A stretch of DNA of 64,000 nucleotides from the NCBI GenBank assembly GCA_025056865.1, contig JANWVO010000039.1, positions 62,001 through 126,000 on the forward strand. Direction: 5' to 3'. Positions within the stretch are counted from its first letter, which is position 1; each line of letters opens with the position of its first letter. The translations under genes were made by a program, and so were the position numbers. Shown here in pieces: positions 44,087-52,348 of this stretch. This stretch comes from Bryobacteraceae bacterium. GTDB taxonomy: Bacteria > Acidobacteriota > Terriglobia > Bryobacterales > Bryobacteraceae. The notes under the pieces were generated by a model. It was not told the DNA's origin, did not search any database, and worked only from the letters and a program-made list of their open reading frames with translations.

Positions 44087-45705
44087 GGCCGGAAGGGGGG
44101 GATGACCAGCAGGACTTCAATGGGCGTCGGCGCGTTGTCCCGCATGGCCGGCCGGAAGACCCACCTGCGCAATGCATCCAGAAGAACATCCGCATCGCCG
44201 CCTGTCTGGATCGCCCGCAAGCCTTCGAGCCGCCCGTTGGCATTCAGGACGGCGTGGAACACCTGATGGGCCGGCTTTTGCCAGAATCGCGGCGGAGGAA
44301 GATGCGCCTCCACCACATAAGGCGCCTTCAGCGGACTGGGAGCGCTCAGGGTGACCACTGCATGGCGGCGCTGAACGGCCGCCTCCCCGCCCGCCACGCA
44401 ATAGTGCAGGATCCACTCCACCGGGAGTCCGACATTCAGGTATGCGGTATAGACCGGGGTTCCCGACAACGCCCGCGCGCTCGAAGCCACCGGCTCCGGC
44501 AGCGGCGCATCTACCACGACGACGTCGAATGCCCCGCCCTGGGGGTAGCTGAGGACAACGGAGCCATCCGCCCCCGTGTTGGCGCGGATTTCCCCCATCG
44601 CGGTGCGGATGATTCGCGGCGCGGCGGCGGACCCCGCCGCAGCAGACGCCGCTTCCGCCGAACCTCCGGAAGCCGCGGAGGCGGCGGCGCTCGCCCTTTC
44701 CGGAGCAGGCTCCGCTTCCCTGTCGCTGCGGGAGGGGGCGCCGTTCAGGCGCGGCGATGCCGGCTCGTCCCGCGCGGGCCCTGCGCTGCGCGCAATGCTG
44801 GAGCGCGCAGGGGGCGGCACGCTCAGGCGCTGGGTCGTTCCATCAGGCGGCGGGGGGGCCGTGCCGGTTCCCGAACCAAGCACGACCAGATTGCCCGGCG
44901 GAACGGGAACCGTTTCCCCCGGCCGGGGCCTTTCTGGCGTGATCACCACAAACGCGGCTGGCTTGCCAGTGGTGGCGGCCGTGACAGGAAGCTCGGGTTC
45001 CTGAAGCCACTGCCTGAGCATCGCTACCGGACTGGCTCCTGACGGGGGAATGTAGACCGGCCCGCGCCCCGCTTCGGGCAGGGCAGGAGCTGGTACGGGC
45101 AGCCTGGGCGGAGCCGCCACAGGCTCGCCCCGGACAGAACGGTCTGAGGCAGCCTGCAAGGGATCGATGCCGGGCTGGGCGGCCCCAGCGGTGATCGGTT
45201 CGTCCACGCGGCCGGGATTCGGGCCGCTCCAGACAGCCACCGTCTTGAGCGGGGGGATCTCCCGCGGCGGCTCGACCTGCGCTCCCGGCTGGAGAACAAC
45301 CGCCGATGCCCGAACCACCGGCTGCGCCTGACCTGCCGTTCCACCCGGAGAAGCTCCGCTGTTCGGAAGGGGCCGCACCGCACGGCGAAGCTCGCGTTTC
45401 GAGGAGCGGACGGCTGGCAGGTTCCGCTGCGGCGGAGTGTCAGGAATCCGGATCCACAGCGGTTCTTTCCGGCTGTTGCGGGCGATCGCCCGTTCCAGCC
45501 CCTCGGGGCGGAACCTCCAGTTCAGGCCTCGCTCCAGCACGGGCAATCCGGCGGGGATGGCCAGCATGTGCAGAGCCACTGATGCCGTCAGCGGCAGCAG
45601 AAAAGAACGTCTCCGCGCAGGCAACAGCTCAAACATGGAGGCCATTTCCTGCGCCTGCCTGGTGGATTGCCTGGGAATCGTGCGGATGATGATCCGCATC
45701 GCCAC
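44083..45705 (-). CDS. TonB-family energy-transducer-like protein
   Basis: A 540-residue inner-membrane protein with one N-terminal membrane segment (about 36-53, FLLPLTASVALHMLAIPA), then a very long proline- and alanine-rich periplasmic spacer (about 60-380) and a C-terminal TonB-like domain (about 465-540) with FHAVLNANGRLEGLRAIQ and ALRRWVFRPA. It would span the periplasm and contact an outer-membrane partner. Residues 380-460 hold an additional beta-rich part. GTG at 45705 or the ATGs at 45699 and 45636 could be the start. The gene directly follows the LuxR-type gene. Confidence 0.75.
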   Translation of the reverse strand: MAMRIIIRTIPRQSTRQAQEMASMFELLPARRRSFLLPLTASVALHMLAIPAGLPVLERGLNWRFRPEGLERAIARNSRKEPLWIRIPDTPPQRNLPAVRSSKRELRRAVRPLPNSGASPGGTAGQAQPVVRASAVVLQPGAQVEPPREIPPLKTVAVWSGPNPGRVDEPITAGAAQPGIDPLQAASDRSVRGEPVAAPPRLPVPAPALPEAGRGPVYIPPSGASPVAMLRQWLQEPELPVTAATTGKPAAFVVITPERPRPGETVPVPPGNLVVLGSGTGTAPPPPDGTTQRLSVPPPARSSIARSAGPARDEPASPRLNGAPSRSDREAEPAPERASAAASAASGGSAEAASAAAGSAAAPRIIRTAMGEIRANTGADGSVVLSYPQGGAFDVVVVDAPLPEPVASSARALSGTPVYTAYLNVGLPVEWILHYCVAGGEAAVQRRHAVVTLSAPSPLKAPYVVEAHLPPPRFWQKPAHQVFHAVLNANGRLEGLRAIQTGGDADVLLDALRRWVFRPAMRDNAPTPIEVLLVIPPFRP

Positions 45706-46470
45706 CTACCCGGCCATGGCGCTCCTCGCTGTCTGGTTCCAGCCATTCTGGGTGCCAACCAACAGCGTGCGCAATCCCCGGCGTCCCATGGGCGCAGGAC
45801 TGACGCTCTTGCGGCTCCGTGCCGGCTCCACGCAGCTAAATTCCCCATTGGCCAGGTTGCGCAGGCCGAACAGCGCCAGCTCGAACCGGTCCTTGGCGCC
45901 GACTTTCTGGAACAGCCTCGACAGATAAACCTTTACCGTGCCCTCGCTGAGGCCGAGCTGGTAGGCGATTTCCTTGTTCTTCAGGCCCTGAACCAGCAGG
46001 GTGACGAGCTGACCTTCCCGTGGCGTGAGCCGGATGGCCTTGGGGCCATGCAGCGTAGAGGGTTCCGTTTCCGGGAATACCGCCTCCCCGCTCAGCGCGC
46101 GCTCCATTCGGCGCACCAGCTCGGCGACAGGAACCCTCAGATCGAGCAGCCCGCGGACCCCAGAGTCCCGCGCCTGACACACCATCTCGGCCGGCACCTG
46201 CCGGGTCAGGAGGATGACGCTGCGCGGAGCCATGCGGCGGGAAAGCTCTGCAATGCGGCTCCAGTCGACCAGACCGCCACATTCGATCACAATGTCGGCT
46301 TTCTCACCTTCGGCTGTCCGCTTCAGGACTTCGTCGCAACCCAAGCCCGGCACGACCGGATCCACACCGGGGATCCTGCTCAGCAGCGCCCGCAAAGCCT
46401 CCGCATAAAAAGGAACCTCCGAGATGAGGAACACCCTCCTCAAAGATTCTCCAAACCGCAACTCCTCCAT
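45706..46470 (-). CDS. LuxR-type DNA-binding response-regulator-like protein
   Basis: A 254-residue protein. The first 125 residues form a receiver-like fold (VFLISEVPFYAEALRALL, RGLLDLRVPVAELVRRM). Where a phosphoacceptor aspartate is expected (DIVIECGG) there is cysteine, so classical phosphorylation is doubtful. The LuxR helix-turn-helix follows near 148-200 (LTPREGQLVTLLVQGLKNK, YQLGLSEGTVKVYLSR). It probably controls its own operon with the TonB-like gene. The start at 46470 has GGAGG 10 nt upstream. No histidine kinase gene is adjacent, and an insertion-sequence remnant begins 22 bp upstream. Confidence 0.85.
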   Translation of the reverse strand: MEELRFGESLRRVFLISEVPFYAEALRALLSRIPGVDPVVPGLGCDEVLKRTAEGEKADIVIECGGLVDWSRIAELSRRMAPRSVILLTRQVPAEMVCQARDSGVRGLLDLRVPVAELVRRMERALSGEAVFPETEPSTLHGPKAIRLTPREGQLVTLLVQGLKNKEIAYQLGLSEGTVKVYLSRLFQKVGAKDRFELALFGLRNLANGEFSCVEPARSRKSVSPAPMGRRGLRTLLVGTQNGWNQTARSAMAG

Positions 46471-46492
46471 GGGAAACAAACCTCCGATCAAT

Positions 46493-46513
46493 CAGGTCGC
46501 TGAAAGAAGCGTC
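46493..46513 (+). repeat. Left inverted repeat of the IS remnant
   Basis: The 21-bp end beginning CAGGTCGCTGAAAGAAGC matches 14 of 21 bases of the reverse complement of the right end. Confidence 0.65.
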
Positions 46514-46574
46514 GGAACAAGACATGTTGGAACTGCTTTGACCGTCTGTCGAGCAGGACGCCGCTCGGGGACAA

Positions 46575-47659
46575 GACCTGCACCAACAGGAGAGGCTCCC
46601 GTACTCGAGCCTGGAGGAGATGGTACCGGCCGATCCCCCGTTACGGCCCATCCGGGCGATGGTGGACGAGGCGCTGCTGTAGAGGCTCGACCACACCTTC
46701 GAGTAGATCTAAGGGGAAGTGGGGCAGCCGTCGATCCCGCCGGAGCGGCTTCTACGGGCCTGCTGCTGATGCTGCTGTATACAATCCGAGCGAGCGGGTG
46801 CCCGCTCGAGCAGTTGCGCTACAACCTGCTGTTCCGATGGTTCGTGGGGGCCGGGGTGAACGAGAAGCTCTGGCACGCGAAGGTGTTCTCGAAGAATCGG
46901 GATCGGCTGCTGGAGGGGATTGTGGCGCGGGAGCTCTTCGCCTGGATCGTGCGGTAGGCGAAGCAGCGGGGTCTGATGTCAAGCAGGCATTTTGAAGTGG
47001 ACGGGACGATGGTGGTGGCGTGGGCGAGCCAGAAGAGTTTCCCGCCGAAGCGGGAGGAGGCGACCGAGGACGAGCTGAGAGGGGGCGAGCGGAATCTGGA
47101 GGTGGACTTCCGCGACCAGCGGCGGCGGAATGAGACGCAGGAGTCGGTGACGGACGGGAAGGCGCTGTTGTGGCGGAAGGGCCAGACGGCAGAGGCGAAG
47201 CGGGGCCACCCGGGCCATGCGCTGGGGGCGAACCGACATGGGCTGATCGTGAACGTGCGCGTGACGAGAGCCCACGGGCGAGCCGAACGGGAGGCGGCGG
47301 TGGAGATGGTGCGGGAGATTGCGGGAGGGACGAGGCGGGTGACGCTGGCAAGCGACAGCCGATACGACACGTGAGGGTTGTCGAACAGAGAAGAGCACCG
47401 GAAAGTGACGCCGCATGGGGCGCAGAACGGCAGCAAGGGTCGGCGCAGCGCGGTGAATGAGCGGACGAGGCGGCACGCAGGATCCTAGGTGAGTCAGAAG
47501 AGGCGGAAGCTGGTCGAAGAGTTTTGGGGGGCGGGCGAAAGGGGGCGGGGCTGAGAAAGGTGAAGTTGCAGGGGAGGGAGAAAATTACGATGGCTGTTGA
47601 CGCTGGAGGCAGCGTATGACCTGGTGAGGATGAGGAACCTGATGGCGGCGACCTTGTGA
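46575..47659 (+). pseudogene. IS5-family DDE transposase, multiply broken
   Basis: A reading of three frames recovers most of a transposase. The N-terminal part reads LEEMVPADPPLRPIRAMVDE, but is broken by stops and a shift near 46770. The middle segment (LRYNLLFRWFVG, WHAKVFSKNRDRLLEG) runs into a TAG at 46955 and continues in frame as HFEVDGTMVVAWASQKSF, with a TGA at 47372 and a TAG at 47486. The last part shifts frame again for YDLVRMRNL. Two DDE aspartate regions and a late glutamate remain legible, but the gene cannot encode an active enzyme. Confidence 0.85.
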
Positions 47660-47791
47660 AAGGGCGCAGAAATGGCCTTCTGGCGGCCGGGGAAAGTCCG
47701 CCGGAGGGCGAGCAGCTAGCTGGCAGACCCGGTATGGGGACCTTCCACTGAGGCCGAAATCGAGCGTCCGGGCAAATTTCGGCACAGCCAA

Positions 47792-47812
47792 GGCAGTTTT
47801 TTCTGCGACCCG
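47792..47812 (-). repeat. Right inverted repeat of the IS remnant
   Basis: GGCAGTTTTTTCTGCGACCC and the following base form the right end; the reverse complement resembles the left repeat. Confidence 0.65.
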
Positions 47813-47869
47813 TTGGATTCTCCCGGATTTCGCCCACCTGGGCGGAGTCAGCCAGGCAGTGTCATCGCC

Positions 47870-48502
47870 ATGCCCCAGGACACATTCATCGACTACTACG
47901 AGCTGCTGCAAATCAGCCCCAACGCGGAGCTGGAAACCATCCACCGCGTGTACCGCATGCTGGCGGCGCGGTATCACCCGGACAACCCGGAAAGCGGCGA
48001 CGCCGAGCGGTTCATGCTGCTCAACGAAGCCTTCAGCGTGCTTTCCGATCCGCAACGGCGGGCCGATTACGACATCCTGTACCACTCCCGCCGTCTGGAG
48101 CCGCTCAGCGTCTTCCACCTGCGCGAGTTCGCCATGGGCATCGATGGCGAGGCGAACCGCCGCATGGGAGTGCTCTGTCTGCTCTACAGCCGCCGCCGTT
48201 CCAGTCCGGAAGCCTGCGGCATGAGCGTCCTCGAATTCGAGAACCTCATGTCGCTGCCGCGCGAACACCTCTCCTTCACCCTTTGGTACCTGCGGGAAAA
48301 GGGACTTATCCGGCAGGCCGAAGGCAGTGATTTCGTGATCACCGCGGAGGGCGTTGACTGGGTAGAGCAGCACCTGCCCCGGAACAAGATCCTGTACCAT
48401 CTGCTCAAAGCCGCCGAGTCCGGCAAGGCCCACAGCGCCTCGCCGGAGGATCTTCTGTCTCGCTCCGAGGCAAGCGGATCGGAAGGTGACCAGCCTTCCT
48501 GA
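47870..48502 (+). CDS. DnaJ-domain protein with novel C-terminal part
   Basis: A 210-residue protein. Residues 8-72 form a J domain (YYELLQISPNAELETIHRVY, YHPDNPESGD with HPD, VLSDPQRRADYD), so it should stimulate an Hsp70. The C-terminal part (about 85-190) contains a LSFTLWYLREKGLIRQAEGSDF segment resembling a winged helix, then a disordered Ser-rich tail. The zinc-binding and substrate domains of full DnaJ are absent. Start is ATG 47870; weak ribosome-binding match. Adjacent to the IS remnant, 57 bp from its right end. Confidence 0.85.
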   Translation: MPQDTFIDYYELLQISPNAELETIHRVYRMLAARYHPDNPESGDAERFMLLNEAFSVLSDPQRRADYDILYHSRRLEPLSVFHLREFAMGIDGEANRRMGVLCLLYSRRRSSPEACGMSVLEFENLMSLPREHLSFTLWYLREKGLIRQAEGSDFVITAEGVDWVEQHLPRNKILYHLLKAAESGKAHSASPEDLLSRSEASGSEGDQPS

Positions 48503-48636
48503 CATCCAGCCTACCACGGAATAGATCTATAGTTCTAGTACCAAAGTTCCAGAAGTTCTCTCGTACTTTCCGGGATGCTTCCCCCCTCGCCTGGTGACAT
48601 CGGAAGATTCCGGGGCCGGATCCCCGGGCGTGGGCG

Positions 48637-50157
48637 TCAGGTCCAGTAGCTCCGGTCGAGGCTCCGGTACTGCACGGCTTCGGCCACGTGCCGTGCCTGA
48701 ATCTCCTCGATCCCGGCGAGGTCGGCGATGGTGCGCGCCACTTTGAGGATGCGGTCGTGCGCCCGTGCGGAGAGCGCCATGCGCCGGACGGCCTGCTCCA
48801 GCGTCCGCTCGCCAGCGGCGTCAAGCGGGCATAGCTCGCGCAGGCGCCCGGGCGGGATCTCGGCGTTGACGAAGCCCCGGGCCCGCTGGCGCTGCCGCGC
48901 CTCGAGGACCCGCTGCCGCATCTCGGCTGAACTCACTCCGCCGTTGCGCGTGCGCAGCTCCTGAAAAGGCACAGCGGGCACTTCGATGTGGAGGTCGATG
49001 CGGTCGAGCAGCGGACCGCTGATCTTGCCCAGATACTGCTGGATCTGCGCTCCCGTGCAGCGGCACTCGCGGGTGGGATCGCCGAAGTAGCCGCAGCGGC
49101 ACGGGTTCATGGCGGCCACCAGAGTGAAGCCGGCCGGAAAGCGCAGCGTCAACTGCGACCTCGCGATCACGACGGCCCGCTCTTCCAGGGGCTGGCGCAA
49201 CAGCTCCAGCACGTTCCTCGGAAATTCCGGCAACTCGTCGAGGAACAGCACGCCGTGATGGGCCAGGCTCACCTCGCCCGGCCGGGGCATGCCCATGCCG
49301 CCGCCGACAAGCGCCGCATCGGAGATGGTATGGTGAGGAGCGCGGAACGGACGTTTCCGCAACAGGCCCTGCCCGCCGGGCAGAACGCCGGCGACGCTAT
49401 GGATGCGCGTCGCCTCGAGCGCCTCCTCCAGCGTCAGCGGCGGCAGGATGCCCGCCAGCCTCCGCGCCAGCATCGTCTTGCCGGAGCCGGGCGGGCCGAT
49501 CAGCAGTACGTTGTGCCCGCCGGCGGCGGCCACTTCCAGAGCCCGTTTGGCGGTCGTCTGCCCCCGCACGTCGCGGAAATCGAGATCCTCCTCCGGTTGC
49601 CACGTCTCCAGAGGCGCGGCGGGCAGATCCGGCTGGAAGCGTTCCGGGTTTGCGAGCAACCCAACGACTTCGTTCAGGTGCGCAACGCCGTAGACCTGGA
49701 GGCCCTCGACGACAGCCGCTTCGGCTGCGTTTTCCTTCGGAACGGCAACCGCCCGCGCTCCCTGCGCCCGCGCGCAGGCTGCCACGGGGAGCACGCCCCG
49801 AACCGGACGGACGCTGCCGTCCAGGGAGAGTTCTCCCACGAGGACCAGGTCGTCGCGCGCCGGAACCCTGCCCATCGCTCCGAGGATCGCCGTGGCGATG
49901 GGGAGGTCGAACCCGGCGCCCTCTTTGCGGAGGCTCGCTGGCGCGAGATTCACGGTGACCGTCTGGCTGGGCGGCGGAAAGCCGCTGTTGGCAATGGCGG
50001 AACGAATCCTCTGGCGGCTTTCCCTGACCGCCATGTCGGGCATGCCAACGACGTAGAAGTCGCGCTCCGATCCTCCCGGGTACACGTCGACTTCCACATC
50101 CACGGGCCGGGCTTCAATGCCGACCACGGCGGCGCTCAGCGTGCGGAAAAGGGCCAT
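48637..50157 (-). CDS. comM: ComM/YifB Mg-chelatase-like ATPase
   Basis: A 506-residue MCM-like AAA+ helicase. In naturally competent bacteria ComM aids branch migration during recombination. An N-terminal Lon-protease-like region (GMPDMAVRESRQRI, INLAPA-like VNLAPASLRKEG) precedes the AAA+ core: Walker A LIGPPGSGKTMLARRL near residue 220, LFLDELPEF, and the C-terminal SARAHDRILKVARTIAD module. Length is normal. It follows a gene for an exported protein on the same strand by 80 bp. A competence function is inferred from the family only. Confidence 0.95.
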   Translation of the reverse strand: MALFRTLSAAVVGIEARPVDVEVDVYPGGSERDFYVVGMPDMAVRESRQRIRSAIANSGFPPPSQTVTVNLAPASLRKEGAGFDLPIATAILGAMGRVPARDDLVLVGELSLDGSVRPVRGVLPVAACARAQGARAVAVPKENAAEAAVVEGLQVYGVAHLNEVVGLLANPERFQPDLPAAPLETWQPEEDLDFRDVRGQTTAKRALEVAAAGGHNVLLIGPPGSGKTMLARRLAGILPPLTLEEALEATRIHSVAGVLPGGQGLLRKRPFRAPHHTISDAALVGGGMGMPRPGEVSLAHHGVLFLDELPEFPRNVLELLRQPLEERAVVIARSQLTLRFPAGFTLVAAMNPCRCGYFGDPTRECRCTGAQIQQYLGKISGPLLDRIDLHIEVPAVPFQELRTRNGGVSSAEMRQRVLEARQRQRARGFVNAEIPPGRLRELCPLDAAGERTLEQAVRRMALSARAHDRILKVARTIADLAGIEEIQARHVAEAVQYRSLDRSYWT

Positions 50158-50237
50158 GAGGGCGCGGCGGCCTCCCGTTGTTTAGTGCCGCATCCGCGCC
50201 GCTTGTCTCACTCTGTGAGGAGAACTCCCGCGGCAGC

Positions 50238-51080
50238 CTATCGCTCCACCCGGAAGCCGGCCTGCGCCTCGGCCGTCTGTCCGCCTACCTTGTCGCGCAC
50301 CGTGACCACCAGCGTGTATTCGCCTGCCTGTACGCCCTCGGTGATGCTGAGCGTCAGCATCCCGTTCAGCAGCCGGCGCGGATAGAACGGTTCGCCCTCG
50401 TCGCTGGCCGCTTCCTCCTGTGCGAACAGCTCCCTGCCGGAAGAGCCAAGAATCCGGAGCCCATATCCGACTGCGAAGCGGTTCTTCTCGCCCAACGCGA
50501 ATCCTGCCACCTGAAACCGGGCCACCAGCATCTGGCCTGGCCGGTAGACAGGCTCCGCCATCGGCTCCCGCTCCGCCTCGTCAGCATAGAAGCCGAGGTT
50601 CAGCACGGTGAGCTCCTTCACCTGAGGGAAGGGCCGGCCCCCGACGCGGAAAGGCACGTCCTGTTCCGCGCTGGCCTGCGCGAACTCATCGGCGACGCGG
50701 ATCTTGATCCGGTAATCGCCGGGAGGAAGCTGGCCCGGCAGGGCCAGCGTGTACTGGACGCGCGGCAGCCAGTTCCGGTCCTCGTAACTGACCTCCTCCC
50801 GGATGGCGCCGCTGGCGGGCGGCTCCAGAAGGCGGCCCTCCGGGTCGGTGGCATAGAGAGTCCATCGCAGGTCGACCCGATCCTTGACGACACGGAAGCC
50901 CGAGATGCGGAAGCTGAGATACAGAAGTTCGCCGGCGTAGTATTCATAGCCGGGCCGGATGGCAGGCCCATCCTCCTGCCGGTAGTGCAGCGTGGCGCCG
51001 GTGATCGCCAGCCTGGAAGGCTGCGCCTGGCCCAGGCACGGCGCCGCGGAGACAAGCGCGAGCAGCCAGATCCAACCCAC
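50238..51080 (-). CDS. Exported protein of unknown function
   Basis: A 280-residue protein with a signal peptide (WIWLLALVSAAPCLGQA). The mature part has Ig-like or beta-sandwich repeats (GQLPPGDYRIKIRVADEFAQ, VQAGEYTLVVTVRDKVGGQ), two copies of a similar module. No enzymatic motif. The GTG start at 51080 sits 17 bp after the upstream stop; no strong ribosome-binding site, so the exact start is uncertain. Confidence 0.65.
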   Translation of the reverse strand: MGWIWLLALVSAAPCLGQAQPSRLAITGATLHYRQEDGPAIRPGYEYYAGELLYLSFRISGFRVVKDRVDLRWTLYATDPEGRLLEPPASGAIREEVSYEDRNWLPRVQYTLALPGQLPPGDYRIKIRVADEFAQASAEQDVPFRVGGRPFPQVKELTVLNLGFYADEAEREPMAEPVYRPGQMLVARFQVAGFALGEKNRFAVGYGLRILGSSGRELFAQEEAASDEGEPFYPRRLLNGMLTLSITEGVQAGEYTLVVTVRDKVGGQTAEAQAGFRVER

Positions 51081-51097
51081 GCCTCTATTCTGATCCC

Positions 51098-51640
51098 TTA
51101 CTGGGACGGAGGCAGCCCCGGTTCTACTGCCGGCTGCGCTCCGGGCGCTTCGACGCGGTAAGGCAGGTCGATCAGCGCCGTTTCCTCGCGATCCACATCG
51201 CCGCCGCTCGAGACCCTCAGCCGGTAGTCGCCAGGAGGCACATCGAACAGAAGCACGCCTGTCTCCGTGCGCGTGCTGGGCACGCGGCGCAGCAGCCCAA
51301 GCCATTGTGGCACTCCGTCGCCCTTGTCGAGCTCCATGAATTGCCGCCCATCCTTGCTGATCAGCGTGAGCAGCGGCGCGTTGTGATCTTCCGGGCCATT
51401 GTTGGTCACGCTGATGGAGACAAGCAGGAAGCGGTGCTGCGGCTTGCGCGGACCCATGTCCGTTTGCAGGTCGTCGCGCCACTCCGTGCTGATCACCGTG
51501 TAGCTCAGGTTGCCGACGATGACGGGCGTCCCCATGAGATGCACCACGTCCTGCTTCTTTCCTCCGCAACATGCCAGCAGAAGCGCCACGGCGGCAAGAC
51601 CGGCCGCGGAAGGCAATCGGGGCCGAAAAGCTATGACCAT
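51098..51640 (-). CDS. Probable lipoprotein with DUF4352-like domain
   Basis: A 180-residue protein with a lipoprotein signal (AAVALLLACCGG; lipidated cysteine after LLA). The mature domain starts near residue 38 and has VVGNLSYTVISTEWRDD, FLLVSISVTNNGPEDHN and FDVPPGDYRL, a beta-sandwich pattern of DUF4352 proteins. Function unknown. GAGGA lies 6 nt before the ATG. Only 27 bp separate it from the divergent methyltransferase gene. It is followed on the same strand by another exported protein. Confidence 0.75.
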   Translation of the reverse strand: MVIAFRPRLPSAAGLAAVALLLACCGGKKQDVVHLMGTPVIVGNLSYTVISTEWRDDLQTDMGPRKPQHRFLLVSISVTNNGPEDHNAPLLTLISKDGRQFMELDKGDGVPQWLGLLRRVPSTRTETGVLLFDVPPGDYRLRVSSGGDVDREETALIDLPYRVEAPGAQPAVEPGLPPSQ

Positions 51641-51667
51641 TCGGTTCCTCTCTGAATCCGTAATAGT

Positions 51668-52348
51668 GTGCAACATATCGCATCCTGGCGGCCTGCGCAA
51701 ACCGGCCTTCTGCTTGTCCTGCTTGCGGCGTCCTGCGGCGCCGAAGGCCCTCGGCATCCTGTCACAGGGCGCGTCATTGCGCCCGTCATGGGCGCTGCCG
51801 GCGCCCCCTGGCTGGACCGCTCGGAACGGGAAGCGGAGGAGCGTCCCAGCCTGGCGGTGAAGCTGCTGCGGCTGAAGCCGGGCGACACCGTCGCCGATGT
51901 GGGCGCGGGCACCGGCTACTATACGGAGCTTCTTTCACGGGCCGTAGGACCGTCAGGCCGCGTGTATGCTACGGAAATCCAGCCGGCCATGCTGCGGCTT
52001 CTCGAGCAGCGCATCCAGCGCAGGAAGCTCGCCAATGTGATTCCGGTCCTGGCTTCGGAAACTGATCCGCACCTGCCACGGGAGTCGCTGGACCTGGCGC
52101 TGCTTGTCGATGTCTATCACGAACTCGCGCATCCGCAGCAGATGCTGCGGCGGCTCCGCGAGGCCCTGAAGCCGGGCGGGCGCCTGGTGCTGATCGAATT
52201 CCGCAAGGAGGATCCCGGAGTGCCCATCCGCGAGGAGCACAAGATGAGCGTGGCCGAAGCCCGCGCCGAAGTCGAGCCCGAAGGCTTCACGTTCGAGCGC
52301 GTTTTGAACGACCTGCCCTGGCAGCATATCCTGATATTTCGCAGGTGA
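51668..52348 (+). CDS. Exported SAM-dependent methyltransferase
   Basis: A 226-residue class I methyltransferase domain with motif I VADVGAGTGYYTELL (about residues 74-88), VYATEIQPAML and LVDVYHELAHP, but preceded by an N-terminal hydrophobic leader (TGLLLVLLAASC) with lipobox-like cysteine 23. If exported it would work where SAM is normally absent; alternatively the leader is only a membrane anchor facing the cytoplasm. The GTG start is chosen because it precedes the leader; no ribosome-binding site is visible and a downstream start would remove the leader. The next gene overlaps by 4 bp (GTGA). Confidence 0.85.
   Translation: MQHIASWRPAQTGLLLVLLAASCGAEGPRHPVTGRVIAPVMGAAGAPWLDRSEREAEERPSLAVKLLRLKPGDTVADVGAGTGYYTELLSRAVGPSGRVYATEIQPAMLRLLEQRIQRRKLANVIPVLASETDPHLPRESLDLALLVDVYHELAHPQQMLRRLREALKPGGRLVLIEFRKEDPGVPIREEHKMSVAEARAEVEPEGFTFERVLNDLPWQHILIFRR

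Larger units (their letters stand above)
46493..47812 (+). mobile_element. Decayed IS5/IS1182-like insertion sequence
   Basis: About 1.3 kb bounded by imperfect 21-bp inverted repeats and filled by a broken DDE transposase. The element is markedly purine-rich on the plus strand, unlike flanking genes. No target-site duplication was found. The left end lies 22 bp before the LuxR-type gene start, and the right end 57 bp before the DnaJ-domain start. Confidence 0.8.

Noticed and set aside
46955-47374. Possible stop-codon recoding (TAG or TGA) in the transposase gene
   Set aside because: Other stops and frameshifts occur in the same gene and no recoding structure is visible; decay explains all of them.
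48609-48626. A terminator-like palindrome (CCGGGG / CCCCGG) downstream of comM
   Set aside because: The 6-bp stem is short, part of it is a self-complementary restriction-type motif, and no T-run follows on the minus strand.
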